Below are positions 23,045-32,016 of a stretch of 64,000 bases of DNA, piece by piece. The translations under genes and the position numbers were made by a program. A model generated the notes under the pieces. It was not told where the DNA came from. It saw only the letters and a list, made by a program, of their open reading frames with translations, and searched no databases. Numbering within the stretch: the first letter of the stretch is position 1; the number at the start of each line of letters is the position of its first letter. The stretch lies in NCBI GenBank assembly GCA_051881315.1, contig JBJEPQ010000045.1, forward strand, positions 1 to 64,000. The letters are read 5' to 3'. Source of the DNA: CAG-488 sp051881315. Its GTDB lineage: Bacteria; Bacillota; Clostridia; Oscillospirales; Acutalibacteraceae.

Positions 23045-24016
23045 TCAGTCTTCAATTATTTCAAGCTTGATGAACATAACGGATCTGCGGTAATGGGTGT
23101 AAGTGATATAAACATATTCTCCGTTGGAGATAACGGCAGGATATGAAAATTCTGCGCCGTCGGCCTTGTCCTCCTCAAGTATGACAGGCTCGGAGAAGGT
23201 CTGAGCGTTGTCGCCGGTTACGGAATATGCAATGATGTTTCTGTTGCCCCACGACTCGGAGATCGGGTTGTAAACGACAAAGACATCTCCGTTCGTCAGC
23301 TTCACGCAGTCGATACCGCTGTTATTGTTCGGCAAAGAAGTTTTTTCGCATCGGCTCCAGTTCATACCGTCACAGGTGTAGCTTTTCAGAATACTGCCCT
23401 CGGAGGAACGAAGCAGAGCATAAATTCTGTCGCCGTCCTGCCACAGAGTCGGCTGAATTATTCCGAGACCGTCGGCGGACTTGTGGTCAAAGTCCATTAA
23501 ACCGCTCTTTTGCCATGTCTTGCCTGCGTCTGAGGAATAATCGACAAATGCGTCCCACGCTTTCTTCGTCTCAACCGAAGCGGGCGCGGCAATCCGGCCG
23601 TCCGAAAGCAGAATAGGCTTGTTCTTGACAGGACCTCTGCCACCCGAAGCATCGCCCGCAACAAGCTCGGCAGGCTCAGTCCAGCTTTCGCCGCCATCCG
23701 AGGAACGCATGATAAAGGTGCGCCATTCGGGAATATGCCTGCCGTTCTTATAGAAAAGAAGAATTTCATTCCCGTATTCAAAGAGGACGGGATTCCAGCA
23801 CGGCGTATCGGTAAAGGTCATTCGTCTCGGATCGCTCCAGCCCTCGCCGTCATTGACGGAAAGATATATTTCAACATCGTCGTTACTCTCCTTTGTGCCA
23901 GCAAACCAAGCGCAGAGAAGTCTTTCACCGACCTTGAGGACGGTCGAAGCGTGACACTGCTCGAAAAACTTTTTCTCAGGGAAAATTTCCTGACGCAAAA
24001 CTTCACGGAATTTCAT
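23045..24016 (-). CDS. Sialidase-like six-bladed propeller enzyme (BNR repeats)
   Basis: A 323-residue protein with bacterial neuraminidase (Asp-box) repeats such as SSDGGESW, SSDAGKTW and TCDGMNWS, spaced as in the sialidase fold. Related cytoplasmic propellers include exo-sialidases and the newer rhamnohydrolases, so the substrate is open. There is no signal peptide and no clear arginine triad by eye. It is co-transcribed with the glycerophosphotransferase and separated from rpmB by a terminator. An AGGTGA site precedes the ATG. Confidence 0.75.
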   Translation of the reverse strand: MKFREVLRQEIFPEKKFFEQCHASTVLKVGERLLCAWFAGTKESNDDVEIYLSVNDGEGWSDPRRMTFTDTPCWNPVLFEYGNEILLFYKNGRHIPEWRTFIMRSSDGGESWTEPAELVAGDASGGRGPVKNKPILLSDGRIAAPASVETKKAWDAFVDYSSDAGKTWQKSGLMDFDHKSADGLGIIQPTLWQDGDRIYALLRSSEGSILKSYTCDGMNWSRCEKTSLPNNNSGIDCVKLTNGDVFVVYNPISESWGNRNIIAYSVTGDNAQTFSEPVILEEDKADGAEFSYPAVISNGEYVYITYTHYRRSVMFIKLEIIED

Positions 24017-24049
24017 AATTCACCTCAAAAATTTCTTATATAAGACAAA

Positions 24050-24072
24050 GAGACTGTCACGCGGACAGTCTC
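24050..24072 (-). terminator. rpmB terminator
   Basis: GAGACTGTC and GACAGTCTC form a perfect 9-bp stem, followed on the minus strand by TTTGTCTT. It lies 19 bases after the rpmB stop. Confidence 0.8.
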
Positions 24073-24090
24073 TGAATCATCTTTTTACCA

Positions 24091-24279
24091 TTATACGGCA
24101 CGAGTAACCTTACCTGAACGAAGGCAACGTGTGCAAGCATATACCTTGCGCGGAGAACCGTTAACGATCGCCTTAACACGCTTAACGTTCGGCTTCCATG
24201 TTCTGTTTGAACGTCTGTGTGAGTGGGAAACCTTGATACCGAAAGCAACATCTTTACCGCAGAAATCGCATTTTGCCAT
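24091..24279 (-). CDS. rpmB: 50S ribosomal protein L28
   Basis: A 62-residue protein, the standard length of L28, starting MAKCDFCGK, with SHSHRRSNRTWKPN in the middle and ACTRCLRSGKV at the end. The two CxxC pairs mark the zinc-binding form. It is a structural protein of the large ribosomal subunit. AAAGGAGG lies upstream and a strong terminator downstream, so it is a single-gene unit. Confidence 0.97.
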   Translation of the reverse strand: MAKCDFCGKDVAFGIKVSHSHRRSNRTWKPNVKRVKAIVNGSPRKVYACTRCLRSGKVTRAV

Positions 24280-24371
24280 TTGTCGGCACCTCCTTTAATT
24301 ACGAATACTAAACAACATTTCATATATTAGCAGATTTGAGAGAAAAAATCAAGAGTTTTTTTAAATTATTT

Positions 24372-25583
24372 TTAACCAATGAATTTCTTCATCAAATCCG
24401 GACCGAAATCAATGTAATTGCCCGTAGCTTTTGCCGTTTCCTCATTGATCGAAGCAACACCGCTGTCCTTTTCGGCGGACTTCTGATAGATCATATAGGG
24501 AACGGGATCGCCTGCGTGAGTTTTCGTGACAATCGGCGTCGGATGATCGGGCAAAATCATAATCTTGTAATCCTCGCCGATCTCCTCAAGTCCGTTAAGG
24601 ATTATCGGCAGAACACGGGAGTCGATATACTCAATCGCCTTGACCTTGTTTTCCGGCTCACCTCTGTGTCCGCACTCATCGGGAGCTTCATAGTGAACGT
24701 AGGCAAAATCGACGCCGTTTTTAAGCTCCTCAACGGCGGCTTTCGCCTTGCCCTCAAAGTTGGTGTCGATGTAACCCGTTGCGCCCTCGACCTCGGGGGT
24801 GTTCATTCCTGCGGAAATGCCGATGCCCTTGAGCAGATCGACTGCGGAAATAACCGTGCCTTTCTTGCCGTAAAGGTCTTCAAACTTAGGAAGAACGGGC
24901 TTTTTGCCCTCGCCCCAGAGCCAGATGGAGTTTGCCGGACGCTTGCCCTCGGCAATCCTCTTTTTGTTGACGGGATGATCCTTGAGCAGATCGTAGCTCT
25001 CTTTCATCATTGCGATGAGCTTTTCGGCATTCGGAGAGGTTGAGAGATACGGTCCCACAACCCTGTCGGAGATATCGTGCGGAGGAGTCATATTGCCAAG
25101 CTCGACCGTTCCGCCGTGATGAATGAGACAGTGACGGTAGCTTACTCCTGGGTAGAAATCAAATTCTCCGCCGCCGAAATGCTCCTGAACGGTCTTGATG
25201 ATCTCCGCCGCCTCTGCGCTTGAGATATCGCCTGCGGAATAGTCGATCATCGTCTTATCCTCGTACTTTTCCTCGTCGGAGAGGGTTACGACATTGCACC
25301 TGAGTGCGATATCGTCGTCCGCCATTTTAACACCGATGCTGACCGCCTCAAGCGGAGAGCGTCCCGTATAATATTTTTTCGGATCATATCCCATAACGCT
25401 GAGGTTTGCAACGTCGCTTCCGGGTTTGAGTCCCTCTGCGACAGTCCTGACAAGTCCGACCTCGCCGTGCTGAGCAAGACGGTCGAAATTCGGCTTGTTT
25501 GCAACCATCATCGGAGTTTTGCCTCCGAGGGCGGGGACGGGATAGTCCGCCATTCCGTCATACAGTACTACAACATATTTCAT
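24372..25583 (-). CDS. apgM: Cofactor-independent phosphoglycerate mutase, archaeal type
   Basis: A 403-residue enzyme of the alkaline-phosphatase superfamily that interconverts 3- and 2-phosphoglycerate. The metal-site motifs are VVVLYDGMAD at the start, LKPGSDVANLSVMGYDP with the catalytic serine, YVHYEAPDECGHRGEPENK and ILPDHPTPIVTKTHAGDPVP. This apgM form is typical of archaea and many anaerobes and differs from GpmI. The ATG at 25583 is preferred (AGGTG six bases upstream) over a GTG three codons earlier. It lies 4 kb from pyk, so two lower-glycolysis genes are near each other. Confidence 0.93.
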   Translation of the reverse strand: MKYVVVLYDGMADYPVPALGGKTPMMVANKPNFDRLAQHGEVGLVRTVAEGLKPGSDVANLSVMGYDPKKYYTGRSPLEAVSIGVKMADDDIALRCNVVTLSDEEKYEDKTMIDYSAGDISSAEAAEIIKTVQEHFGGGEFDFYPGVSYRHCLIHHGGTVELGNMTPPHDISDRVVGPYLSTSPNAEKLIAMMKESYDLLKDHPVNKKRIAEGKRPANSIWLWGEGKKPVLPKFEDLYGKKGTVISAVDLLKGIGISAGMNTPEVEGATGYIDTNFEGKAKAAVEELKNGVDFAYVHYEAPDECGHRGEPENKVKAIEYIDSRVLPIILNGLEEIGEDYKIMILPDHPTPIVTKTHAGDPVPYMIYQKSAEKDSGVASINEETAKATGNYIDFGPDLMKKFIG

Positions 25584-25657
25584 AACTGGCACCTGCCTTG
25601 TAACAATAATTTTTTCGAGCTGTGAAACCGCTTTCTAAAAATGTGCTGTGTGCGATT

Positions 25658-26131
25658 TTATTCGGGTAATTTACAAACATCTACCCAGCCGCTGAATCCC
25701 TGAGCAATCTTTTCAAGCTCGTCAACGGTCAGCTCAACCGCGCTGTTTGAACTGCCGACCGCAGGGAAAACGGTTTCAAATCTTTTGAGCGACTCGTCAA
25801 GATAGGTCTTGACGCCGTCATTTATTCCGAACGGGCAAACGCCGCCGACCTTGTGACCGATCATTGACTCGACCTCGTCGGGAGTGAGCATTTTCGCCTT
25901 GGCCGAAAACGCCGCCTTATATTTCGGATTGTCGATTTTTGCGTCACCGGCGGCAACTATGATGATTGCCTCGTCACCGACCTTGAATGAAAGGGATTTT
26001 GCAATACGCTTGCCCTCAACGCCGAGTGCCTGAGCCGCAAGCTCAACAGTTGCGCTGGAAACGTCAAATTCCTTTATTTTGTCCTCAACTCCGAATTGGC
26101 TGAGGTAGGCTCTTCCTTTTTCTATGGACAT
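25658..26131 (-). CDS. YbaK/ProX-type aminoacyl-tRNA deacylase
   Basis: A 157-residue single-domain protein matching the YbaK/EbsC editing family: KSLSFKVGDEAIIIVAAGDAKID, the GHKVGGVCPFG signature and VGSSNSAVELTVDEL. It hydrolyses mischarged tRNA, such as Cys-tRNA(Pro) or Ala-tRNA(Pro). It lies 18 bases after thrS on the same strand, a fitting place for a translation quality-control enzyme, and probably shares the T-box transcript. A GGCAAATCA region gives only a modest ribosome site. Confidence 0.88.
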   Translation of the reverse strand: MSIEKGRAYLSQFGVEDKIKEFDVSSATVELAAQALGVEGKRIAKSLSFKVGDEAIIIVAAGDAKIDNPKYKAAFSAKAKMLTPDEVESMIGHKVGGVCPFGINDGVKTYLDESLKRFETVFPAVGSSNSAVELTVDELEKIAQGFSGWVDVCKLPE

Positions 26132-26149
26132 TGATTTGCCTCCGTTTTA

Positions 26150-28066
26150 TCAGAATATTTCCTTGGATTCAATCTGCTTTGCCGCAAGCTCGACGAACTC
26201 GTCAACGCTCATTGCGCCGATGTCGCCCTCGCCGCGCTTACGCACGGAAACGCACTTGCCCTCTATATCCTTGTCGCCCATAAGAAGCATATACGGAATC
26301 TTCTGGAGCTGAGCTTCACGGATCTTGTAGCCCGTCTTTTCGCTTCTTGTATCAACCTCACAGCGGATACCCTTTGCCTCAAGCTTCTTTGCGATCTCAA
26401 AGGCATAGTCGTGGTGACGGTCTGCGATTGGGAGAAGCTTGACCTGAACGGGAGCAAGCCAGATCGGGAACGCACCTGCAAAATGCTCGGTGATAACGCC
26501 GATAAATCTTTCGATCGAGCCGAAAACAACACGGTGAATCATAACGGGTGTGTGCTTCTCTCCGTCAGAGCCTGTGTATTCAAGGTTAAATCTGCCGGGA
26601 AGCTGATAGTCAAGCTGGATTGTGCCGCACTGCCAGGTTCTTCCGAGGCTGTCCTTGATGTGGAAGTCGAGCTTCGGACCGTAGAAAGCACCGTCGCCCT
26701 CGTTGATAATATAAGTCTTGCCGACGCTTGTGATTGCGTCTGCGAGTGCATTTGTTGCGATATCCCAGTCCTCCTCGGAGCCGATATGATCCTCCGGCAT
26801 TGTGGAAAGCTCGATCTCATACGGAAGTCCGAACAGGGTATAAACCTCGTCGAAAAGCTGTGCGATCCTTACAACCTCGTCACGGATCTGCTCGGGAGCA
26901 AGGAGAATGTGTGCGTCGTCCTGAGTGAAGCAGCGGACACGGAAAAGTCCGTGGAGCGCACCCGAAAGCTCGTTTCTGTGAACTCTGCCAAGCTCGCCGT
27001 AGCGAAGCGGCATTTCCTTGTATGAATGAGGCTCAAGCTCATAGACAAGAATACTGCCGGGACAGTTCATCGGCTTGATTGCAAAATCTTCATCGTCGAT
27101 GACCGTTGTATACATATCGTCGTGGTAATGATCCCAGTGACCTGAGGTCTCCCAGAGTGAACGGCGCATGATCTGCGGAGTTGATATCTCATAGTAGCCC
27201 CATTTCTTGTGTACCTCACGCCAGTAATTGATGAGGGTATTGCGAAGCACCATACCCTTCGGGAGGAAGAACGGCATTCCCGGAGCCTCGTCCCTGAGAG
27301 CGAAGAGTCCAAGCTCTCTGCCGAGCTTTCTGTGGTCACGCTTCTTTGCCTCCTCGATCGCCTCAAGGTAAGCGTCAAGCTCAGCCTGCTTTGTGAAAGC
27401 GGTTGCATAGATACGCTGGAGCATCTTGTTCTTTTCGCTTCCACGCCAGTATGCGCCCGTTGCCGAGGTCAGCTTGAACGCCTTGATCCTGCCTGTATCG
27501 GGAATGTGAGGGCCTGCGCAAAGCTCGGTGAACTCGCCCTGCTTGTAGAAGCTGATATTTTCGCCCTTGTCGGCGTGCTCCTTGACAAGCTCAACCTTGT
27601 AGATTTCGCCCTTGTCCTCATAGTATTTTATCGCCTCGTCGGGAGTCATTTCAAATCTCTCAAGCGGAAGCTTTTCCTTGACAATCTTCTTCATCTCCGC
27701 CTCAATCTTTTCAAGGTCTTCGGGGAGGAAAGGCTTCTCAACGTCAAAATCGTAATAGAAGCCGTTTGCAATAGAGGGGCCTATCGCAAGCTTAGCCTCG
27801 GGATAAAGTCTTTTGACTGCCTGAGCCATAATATGCGATGCGGTGTGGCGGAAGGTCTTTTTAGCCTCCTCATCGTCCTCAAAGGTAAGAAATTCAAGCT
27901 CGCAGTCGCCCTCGATCGGAGTTCTGAGATCTTGATATTTTCCGTTTATTTTGCAGATACAAACTGCCTTGTAAAGTCCCATGCCAATGCTTTTTGCAAT
28001 TTCCATGGCGGTCGTGCCGTTCTCATACTCCTTGACAACGCCGCCTTTCAAAGTTACTTTTGCCAT
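26150..28066 (-). CDS. thrS: Threonyl-tRNA synthetase
   Basis: A 638-residue class II synthetase in the full family layout: TGS domain (MAKVTLKGGVVKEYENGTTA), editing domain with HTASHIMAQAV near residue 72 and the second-metal site, catalytic core with MNCPGSILVY, RVHRNELSGALHGLFRVR and GTIQLDYQ, then the anticodon-binding domain (KLLPIADRHHDYA). The ATG at 28066 has AGGAGG seven bases upstream; the longer frame lies in the leader. It is controlled by a T-box that reads uncharged tRNA(Thr). Confidence 0.97.
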   Translation of the reverse strand: MAKVTLKGGVVKEYENGTTAMEIAKSIGMGLYKAVCICKINGKYQDLRTPIEGDCELEFLTFEDDEEAKKTFRHTASHIMAQAVKRLYPEAKLAIGPSIANGFYYDFDVEKPFLPEDLEKIEAEMKKIVKEKLPLERFEMTPDEAIKYYEDKGEIYKVELVKEHADKGENISFYKQGEFTELCAGPHIPDTGRIKAFKLTSATGAYWRGSEKNKMLQRIYATAFTKQAELDAYLEAIEEAKKRDHRKLGRELGLFALRDEAPGMPFFLPKGMVLRNTLINYWREVHKKWGYYEISTPQIMRRSLWETSGHWDHYHDDMYTTVIDDEDFAIKPMNCPGSILVYELEPHSYKEMPLRYGELGRVHRNELSGALHGLFRVRCFTQDDAHILLAPEQIRDEVVRIAQLFDEVYTLFGLPYEIELSTMPEDHIGSEEDWDIATNALADAITSVGKTYIINEGDGAFYGPKLDFHIKDSLGRTWQCGTIQLDYQLPGRFNLEYTGSDGEKHTPVMIHRVVFGSIERFIGVITEHFAGAFPIWLAPVQVKLLPIADRHHDYAFEIAKKLEAKGIRCEVDTRSEKTGYKIREAQLQKIPYMLLMGDKDIEGKCVSVRKRGEGDIGAMSVDEFVELAAKQIESKEIF

Positions 28067-28088
28067 TTCTGTTCCTCCTAAATGAAAA

Positions 28089-28122
28089 TAAAAAAGCTCC
28101 ATCCCGAAAACTGGGATGAAGC
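28089..28122 (-). terminator. T-box terminator
   Basis: Minus strand GCTTCATCCC, loop AGTTTTC, GGGATGGAGC (one mismatch) and TTTTTT. The competing antiterminator includes the T-box sequence just upstream. Confidence 0.88.
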
Positions 28123-28318
28123 ATAAACTCCACGGTTCCACCCGTATTGCAGAAAAACTGCCACTCGAACGCCTTAACGCGGCAAACGGCGATCCTTATT
28201 TCGGAACGCTCTCCGCAGTGGTAACTGATTCCGAATATCGGCACGCTTTCACCGTGTGCGCACCTCTCTGAGGATATTCGCCCGAAACAGCCTTCTGCAT
28301 CAACGATTTATATTATTG
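28089..28318 (-). promoter_or_regulatory. T-box riboswitch, threonine-specific leader
   Basis: The minus-strand leader of thrS has the T-box sequence GGGTGGAACCGTG (28143-28131), a long structured Stem I upstream (AGAGAGGTGCG, then GGTGAAAGCGTGCC) and a terminator at 28096-28122. The GTTACCACTG segment carries ACC at 28222-28220, a Thr codon at a suitable place for the specifier. Uncharged tRNA(Thr) pairs with the specifier and with the T-box bulge, and turns on thrS. T-box identity is certain; the exact specifier base frame is inferred. Confidence 0.93.
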
Positions 28319-28323
28319 TCTAC

Positions 28324-28352
28324 ATTTTATAACGTTTTATTTTTCTTGTCAA
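28324..28352 (-). promoter_or_regulatory. thrS promoter
   Basis: Minus strand TTGACA (28352-28347), a 17-base spacer and TAAAAT (28329-28324), placed directly before the T-box leader. Confidence 0.75.
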
Positions 28353-28403
28353 GTGGGAAAAGAAGGATTTTTTTCAATATAATATTTTTGAGTAAACGTT
28401 TTC

Positions 28404-28432
28404 TTGACATTAGAGGTATGAGCTGATATAAT
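28404..28432 (+). promoter_or_regulatory. pyk promoter
   Basis: TTGACA (28404-28409), 17-base spacer, TATAAT (28427-28432): perfect consensus, with the start codon about 55 bases downstream. It fits a highly expressed glycolytic gene. Confidence 0.92.
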
Positions 28433-28487
28433 GTTATAAATTCTAAAATGGGTTAGATTTTGATTTTACAAAAAGGATCTGATATAA

Positions 28488-29900
28488 ATGAGAAAAACGA
28501 AAATCATCTGCACCATCGGCCCTGCGTGCCGCAACGAGGAGACTCTGACAGCCATGGTCAGGGCAGGAATGAACGTTGCAAGGCTCAACTTTTCCCACGG
28601 CTCTCATGCCGAGCATCTTGAAACTATCAATATGCTGAAAAATGTCCGGGAAAAGCTCAATGTTCCGCTTGCGATTATGCTTGACACCAAGGGGCCCGAA
28701 TACCGTATAAAGAGTTTCAAGGACGGCTCGGTGTTGCTCAAGGAAGGTGACACATTCACCTTCACTACCGATCAGATTGTCGGCGACGAGAACAGAGTTT
28801 CCGTCAGCTATGCCGGTCTTGCGGACGAGCTTTCGGTCGGTGACACAATACTTCTTAACAACGCTCTGCTTAATTTTGAGGTCGTTTCGATTGACGGGCA
28901 CGACATAAACTGCCGTGTTGTCACGGGCGGCGAGCTTTCCAACAACAAGAGCATGAGCTTTCCCGGTAAGACGCTCAAGCAGAAATATGTCAGCGAACAG
29001 GACAAATCGGACATTCTTTTCGGAATTGAAAACGACGTTGATTTCATCGCCTGCTCCTTTGTTTCCTGCAAGCAGGATATCCTCGACATCAAAAAGGTGA
29101 TGGGTGACGCCGTGAACAAAATCGACCTCATTGCCAAGATCGAAAACAGAGCCGGAATTGACAACATTGACGATATATGCGCCGAATGTGACGGTATTAT
29201 GATTGCAAGGGGCGATATGGGTGTTGAGATCCCGTTCGTTGAGCTGCCGATAATTCAGAAGGCACTTATCACGAAGTGCCGTATGCTCGGCAAACGTGTT
29301 ATCACGGCGACCGAGATGCTTGAATCCATGATTCACAATCCAAGACCGACGAGAGCCGAGACCTCAGACGTTGCCAATGCCGTTTATGACGGAACGAGCG
29401 CAATTATGCTTTCGGGCGAAACGGCGGCAGGCAAATATCCCGTTGAGGCGGTTGACACGATGGCTCGCATTGCAATGCAGACCGAAAAAAGCATCAACTA
29501 CACAAAACGTTTCGGCAACTCCGAATTCAGAATAAAAAATCCCGTTGACGCAATTTCTCACGCAACCTGCGGAATGGCGATCGACCTTGACGCAAAGGTT
29601 ATCGCCGTATGCTCCCTTTCGGGAATGACGGTCAGAATGGTTTCCCGCTTCCGTTCGCCCGTTGACATCATGGGCATGACCGTTGACAAGAAAACGTGGC
29701 GCAAGCTTTCAATGTCGTGGGGTGTTACTCCCGTCCTTTGCGAGACCTACGAATCCACCGACGTGCTTTTCTATTCCGCAAAGAACAAGGCGATATCGAC
29801 CTTTGGACTTGAGCCGGGCGACCGTATCATCGTGACGGGCGGAATGACAAACGGAGTTTCGGGCAACACGAATTTGATTAAGGTTGAAACGGTCGGTTAA
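28488..29900 (+). CDS. pyk: Pyruvate kinase
   Basis: A 470-residue enzyme with the whole catalytic core: KTKIICTIGPA at the start, NVARLNFSHGSH, the metal-binding LDTKGPE, IAKIENRAGI with the active Lys region, ARGDMGVEIPF, and TATEMLESM with PRPTRAETSDVANA. It makes ATP and pyruvate from PEP and ADP. The extra C-terminal PEP-utiliser domain seen in some Firmicute enzymes is absent. It is transcribed alone from a perfect promoter and divergent from the thrS leader. AAAGGAT upstream sets the start. Confidence 0.96.
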   Translation: MRKTKIICTIGPACRNEETLTAMVRAGMNVARLNFSHGSHAEHLETINMLKNVREKLNVPLAIMLDTKGPEYRIKSFKDGSVLLKEGDTFTFTTDQIVGDENRVSVSYAGLADELSVGDTILLNNALLNFEVVSIDGHDINCRVVTGGELSNNKSMSFPGKTLKQKYVSEQDKSDILFGIENDVDFIACSFVSCKQDILDIKKVMGDAVNKIDLIAKIENRAGIDNIDDICAECDGIMIARGDMGVEIPFVELPIIQKALITKCRMLGKRVITATEMLESMIHNPRPTRAETSDVANAVYDGTSAIMLSGETAAGKYPVEAVDTMARIAMQTEKSINYTKRFGNSEFRIKNPVDAISHATCGMAIDLDAKVIAVCSLSGMTVRMVSRFRSPVDIMGMTVDKKTWRKLSMSWGVTPVLCETYESTDVLFYSAKNKAISTFGLEPGDRIIVTGGMTNGVSGNTNLIKVETVG

Positions 29901-29960
29901 ATTTTCAAAACAACCTTTAATAAGCACATTGTAGAACACTACCGACTTATGAAATCTTAA

Positions 29961-30004
29961 CCCCCTCAGTCAGCTTCGCTGACAGCTCCCCCTAAGGTGG
30001 AGCC
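29961..30004 (-). repeat. Solo copy of the DUF559-element terminal repeat
   Basis: CCCCCTCAGTCAGC-TTC-GCTGAC then AGCTCCCCCTAAGGTGGAGCC (44 bases). It has the same plan as the repeats flanking the DUF559 gene at 51343-51816: CCCCCTCA, a hairpin, AGCTCCCCC and GGTGGAGCC. The hairpin here is GTCAGC/GCTGAC (29969-29983), in place of CACGAC/GTCGTG. No gene accompanies it. It sits in the 229-base gap after pyk. Confidence 0.8.
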
Positions 30005-30078
30005 TTTAAAGTATTTTGACACAATAATATCGCGCTTCACAAACAAACTTTATTTATCTAAGATCGAATGTCAAAAAA

Positions 30079-30123
30079 AACGACTGTAAGTCTATCCTTT
30101 CGGGTTACTTGCAGTCGTTTTCT
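30079..30123. terminator. Bidirectional terminator (family B copy 1)
   Basis: AACGACTGTAAGT pairs with ACTTGCAGTCGTT, with A and T runs outside. Its loop CTATCCTTTCGG and the CTGYAAG/CTTGCAG stem recur, inverted, in the terminator at 39767-39796. It ends pyk and alkD transcripts. Confidence 0.85.
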
Positions 30124-30129
30124 CAATTC

Positions 30130-30825
30130 TCACTTTTTTATTTTTAATGATTTCAGATATGCTTTCTGCCCGTCTGTAATGCGGTTGCTTTCAACAGCCT
30201 TTTGGATCGCCTTATTGTGCGTCCAAGTATCGAGACGTTTTTCCTCGATATACGGGACAACATCCCCGTAATTTTTCGCAAGCGCAGTCGCAAAGTACCA
30301 TGCGATCATCATATTTATATAATACTCCTCGCTCCTGACCGAGCAGACAAGGCTTGCACACTCGTCCGTAAAATTTTCACCGAGGAAAAATTCCATAAGC
30401 ATTTTTATCCCGAAGCGGACGGCATAAGTCTTATCTGAGCCGAGCCATTCGGGAATTTTTTCGTAAAGCTCAGGCAGGTGCTTTTTGAAAATCTTCGGGC
30501 TCATCATATCGCAGGTTGCCCAGTTGTCAACAAAGGGAAGAAATTCGTCAAGCAGTCTGACCGTTTCACCGTAGTCCTTTTGCTGTTCGATCAGAAATGC
30601 GTGGACGTTGTTTTCCTCATAGTATTTATGCGGCAGAGCCTTTAAAAAACCTTCGTATCCGCCGTTTTTATATAATTCCTTTGCGAACCTTCTGAGCTGA
30701 GGAACACGCACGCCGATTATCAAATTTTTATCGACCGTCGGCATCAGCCTTGCGTGAAAATCACGGTAGCTTTGGTCCTGCATTTCAAAAAGCTTTTCAC
30801 GAATTATTTTTTCAATTTCCGTCAT
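30130..30825 (-). CDS. AlkD-like DNA alkylation repair protein
   Basis: A 231-residue all-helical HEAT-repeat protein of the DNA alkylation repair (AlkC/AlkD) family: GVRVPQLRRFAKEL near residue 41, then NNVHAFLIEQQKDY, FVDNWATCDMMSPKIFK and RFGIKMLMEFFL. AlkD is a glycosylase that removes alkylated bases without flipping them. NWATCD carries the family Trp and Asp. The ATG at 30825 lies 4 bases after the glycosyltransferase stop codon; the longer frame would overlap that gene. The two form a small operon with no functional link evident. Confidence 0.88.
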   Translation of the reverse strand: MTEIEKIIREKLFEMQDQSYRDFHARLMPTVDKNLIIGVRVPQLRRFAKELYKNGGYEGFLKALPHKYYEENNVHAFLIEQQKDYGETVRLLDEFLPFVDNWATCDMMSPKIFKKHLPELYEKIPEWLGSDKTYAVRFGIKMLMEFFLGENFTDECASLVCSVRSEEYYINMMIAWYFATALAKNYGDVVPYIEEKRLDTWTHNKAIQKAVESNRITDGQKAYLKSLKIKK

Positions 30826-30829
30826 TTTT

Positions 30830-31948
30830 TCAAACACTTTCCAAAAAATCTTCGTACGCCTTAACTCTTTTTTCAAGCGAAAAATCTTTCGCACGGATTT
30901 TTTCCTGCTCGCTGAATTTTCCCAAAAGGTCAGGATTTTCCAAAACTTTTTTCATCGCATTGTAAAGACCGTCCTCGGAATTTTCGCAGATAATTCCGCA
31001 CTCATTTTCGCCGAAAATCTCTCTCATTCCCGAACACTCCGTTGTGATAACGGGAACATTCAAGGCAACCGCTTCGCTGACGGCGGTGCTGTAACCCTCG
31101 GCATAAGAGGCGCAGACGAAGACATCGGAACGCTTGATATACCTGTACGGATTGATCTGGAAATCGGAAATTTTAATCTCATTTCCGAGATTTTTTTCGG
31201 CAATCAACTTCTTAATGTTCTCCTTTTCTTCACCGTCGCCCATGATGAAAACGGAGAAGTCAAATCCGTCGTTTTTCAGCCGTTCGCAAACGCCGACAAA
31301 GCGTTCATGTCCTTTGACCTTGACAAAGCTTCCGGCAAGAACGAATTTCATTCCGCTGCCAAGCTCTATCTCGGGTTTTTCCTCACTTTTTCTGACGATG
31401 CGGTCAAAGTCGATCGGATTGTAAAGCACCCGAACCTTTTCCGCCATTCCGTATTTTTCAATGAAAGCATCTTTCATCGTTTCGGAAACGCAGACGATCG
31501 CATCAAATTTTTCGTAGCACTTTTTTTCCTCCTCGGCAGAGCCGAAGATTTTTTCGCTCCACGGATTTTTTATCATATCCGTATGTACCCACGCAATTTT
31601 TTTACAGCCTCTGTCGCCCGAATTGCCGATAATTTTTGTTGAATATCCCTCGCAGAAAGCAACCTCAACATCGTACTTTCCACGGATAAAAAACTTCCTC
31701 ACGAAGGACGGCGAAGCGGTAAGAGAAGCCTTGACTTTTATCATGTTTAAAACATTTTGGATTTTTGAGTCGGTCTTTTTTACCATACAGCGGTGATTGC
31801 TGTGCGCCTTGACGGTGTCGGTATAGACCTCTCCGTCGGTCTCGGAATAAACATCATAACGCCTGTCGGTATTTTCGATAAAGGTTGCGAAAATTTTTTC
31901 GGCTCCGCCCCTGCCGAGAGATTCAATAAAAAATAAAACCGATTTCAT
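30830..31948 (-). CDS. GT4 family glycosyltransferase
   Basis: A 372-residue GT-B glycosyltransferase: N-terminal SLGRGGAEKIFATF, hinge VLYNPIDFDRI, and the nucleotide-sugar domain with FVLAGSFVKVKGHERFV and ASYAEGYSTAVSEAVALNVPVI, whose E-x7-E pattern marks family GT4. It should transfer a sugar to a cell-surface glycan; donor and acceptor are unknown. The ATG at 31948 has GGAGGTG seven bases upstream. It is the first gene of a pair with alkD and has no other wall-glycan genes beside it. Confidence 0.9.
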   Translation of the reverse strand: MKSVLFFIESLGRGGAEKIFATFIENTDRRYDVYSETDGEVYTDTVKAHSNHRCMVKKTDSKIQNVLNMIKVKASLTASPSFVRKFFIRGKYDVEVAFCEGYSTKIIGNSGDRGCKKIAWVHTDMIKNPWSEKIFGSAEEEKKCYEKFDAIVCVSETMKDAFIEKYGMAEKVRVLYNPIDFDRIVRKSEEKPEIELGSGMKFVLAGSFVKVKGHERFVGVCERLKNDGFDFSVFIMGDGEEKENIKKLIAEKNLGNEIKISDFQINPYRYIKRSDVFVCASYAEGYSTAVSEAVALNVPVITTECSGMREIFGENECGIICENSEDGLYNAMKKVLENPDLLGKFSEQEKIRAKDFSLEKRVKAYEDFLESV

Positions 31949-32016
31949 AGCAAGCACCTCCATGTTCTTTTATACTTTAATTATAAGAAATTCTGACGCT
32001 CTTGTCAAATATAAAT

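Noticed and set aside
28443..29336. 297-codon minus-strand frame opposite pyk
   Set aside because: Antisense shadow of an unmistakable pyruvate kinase.
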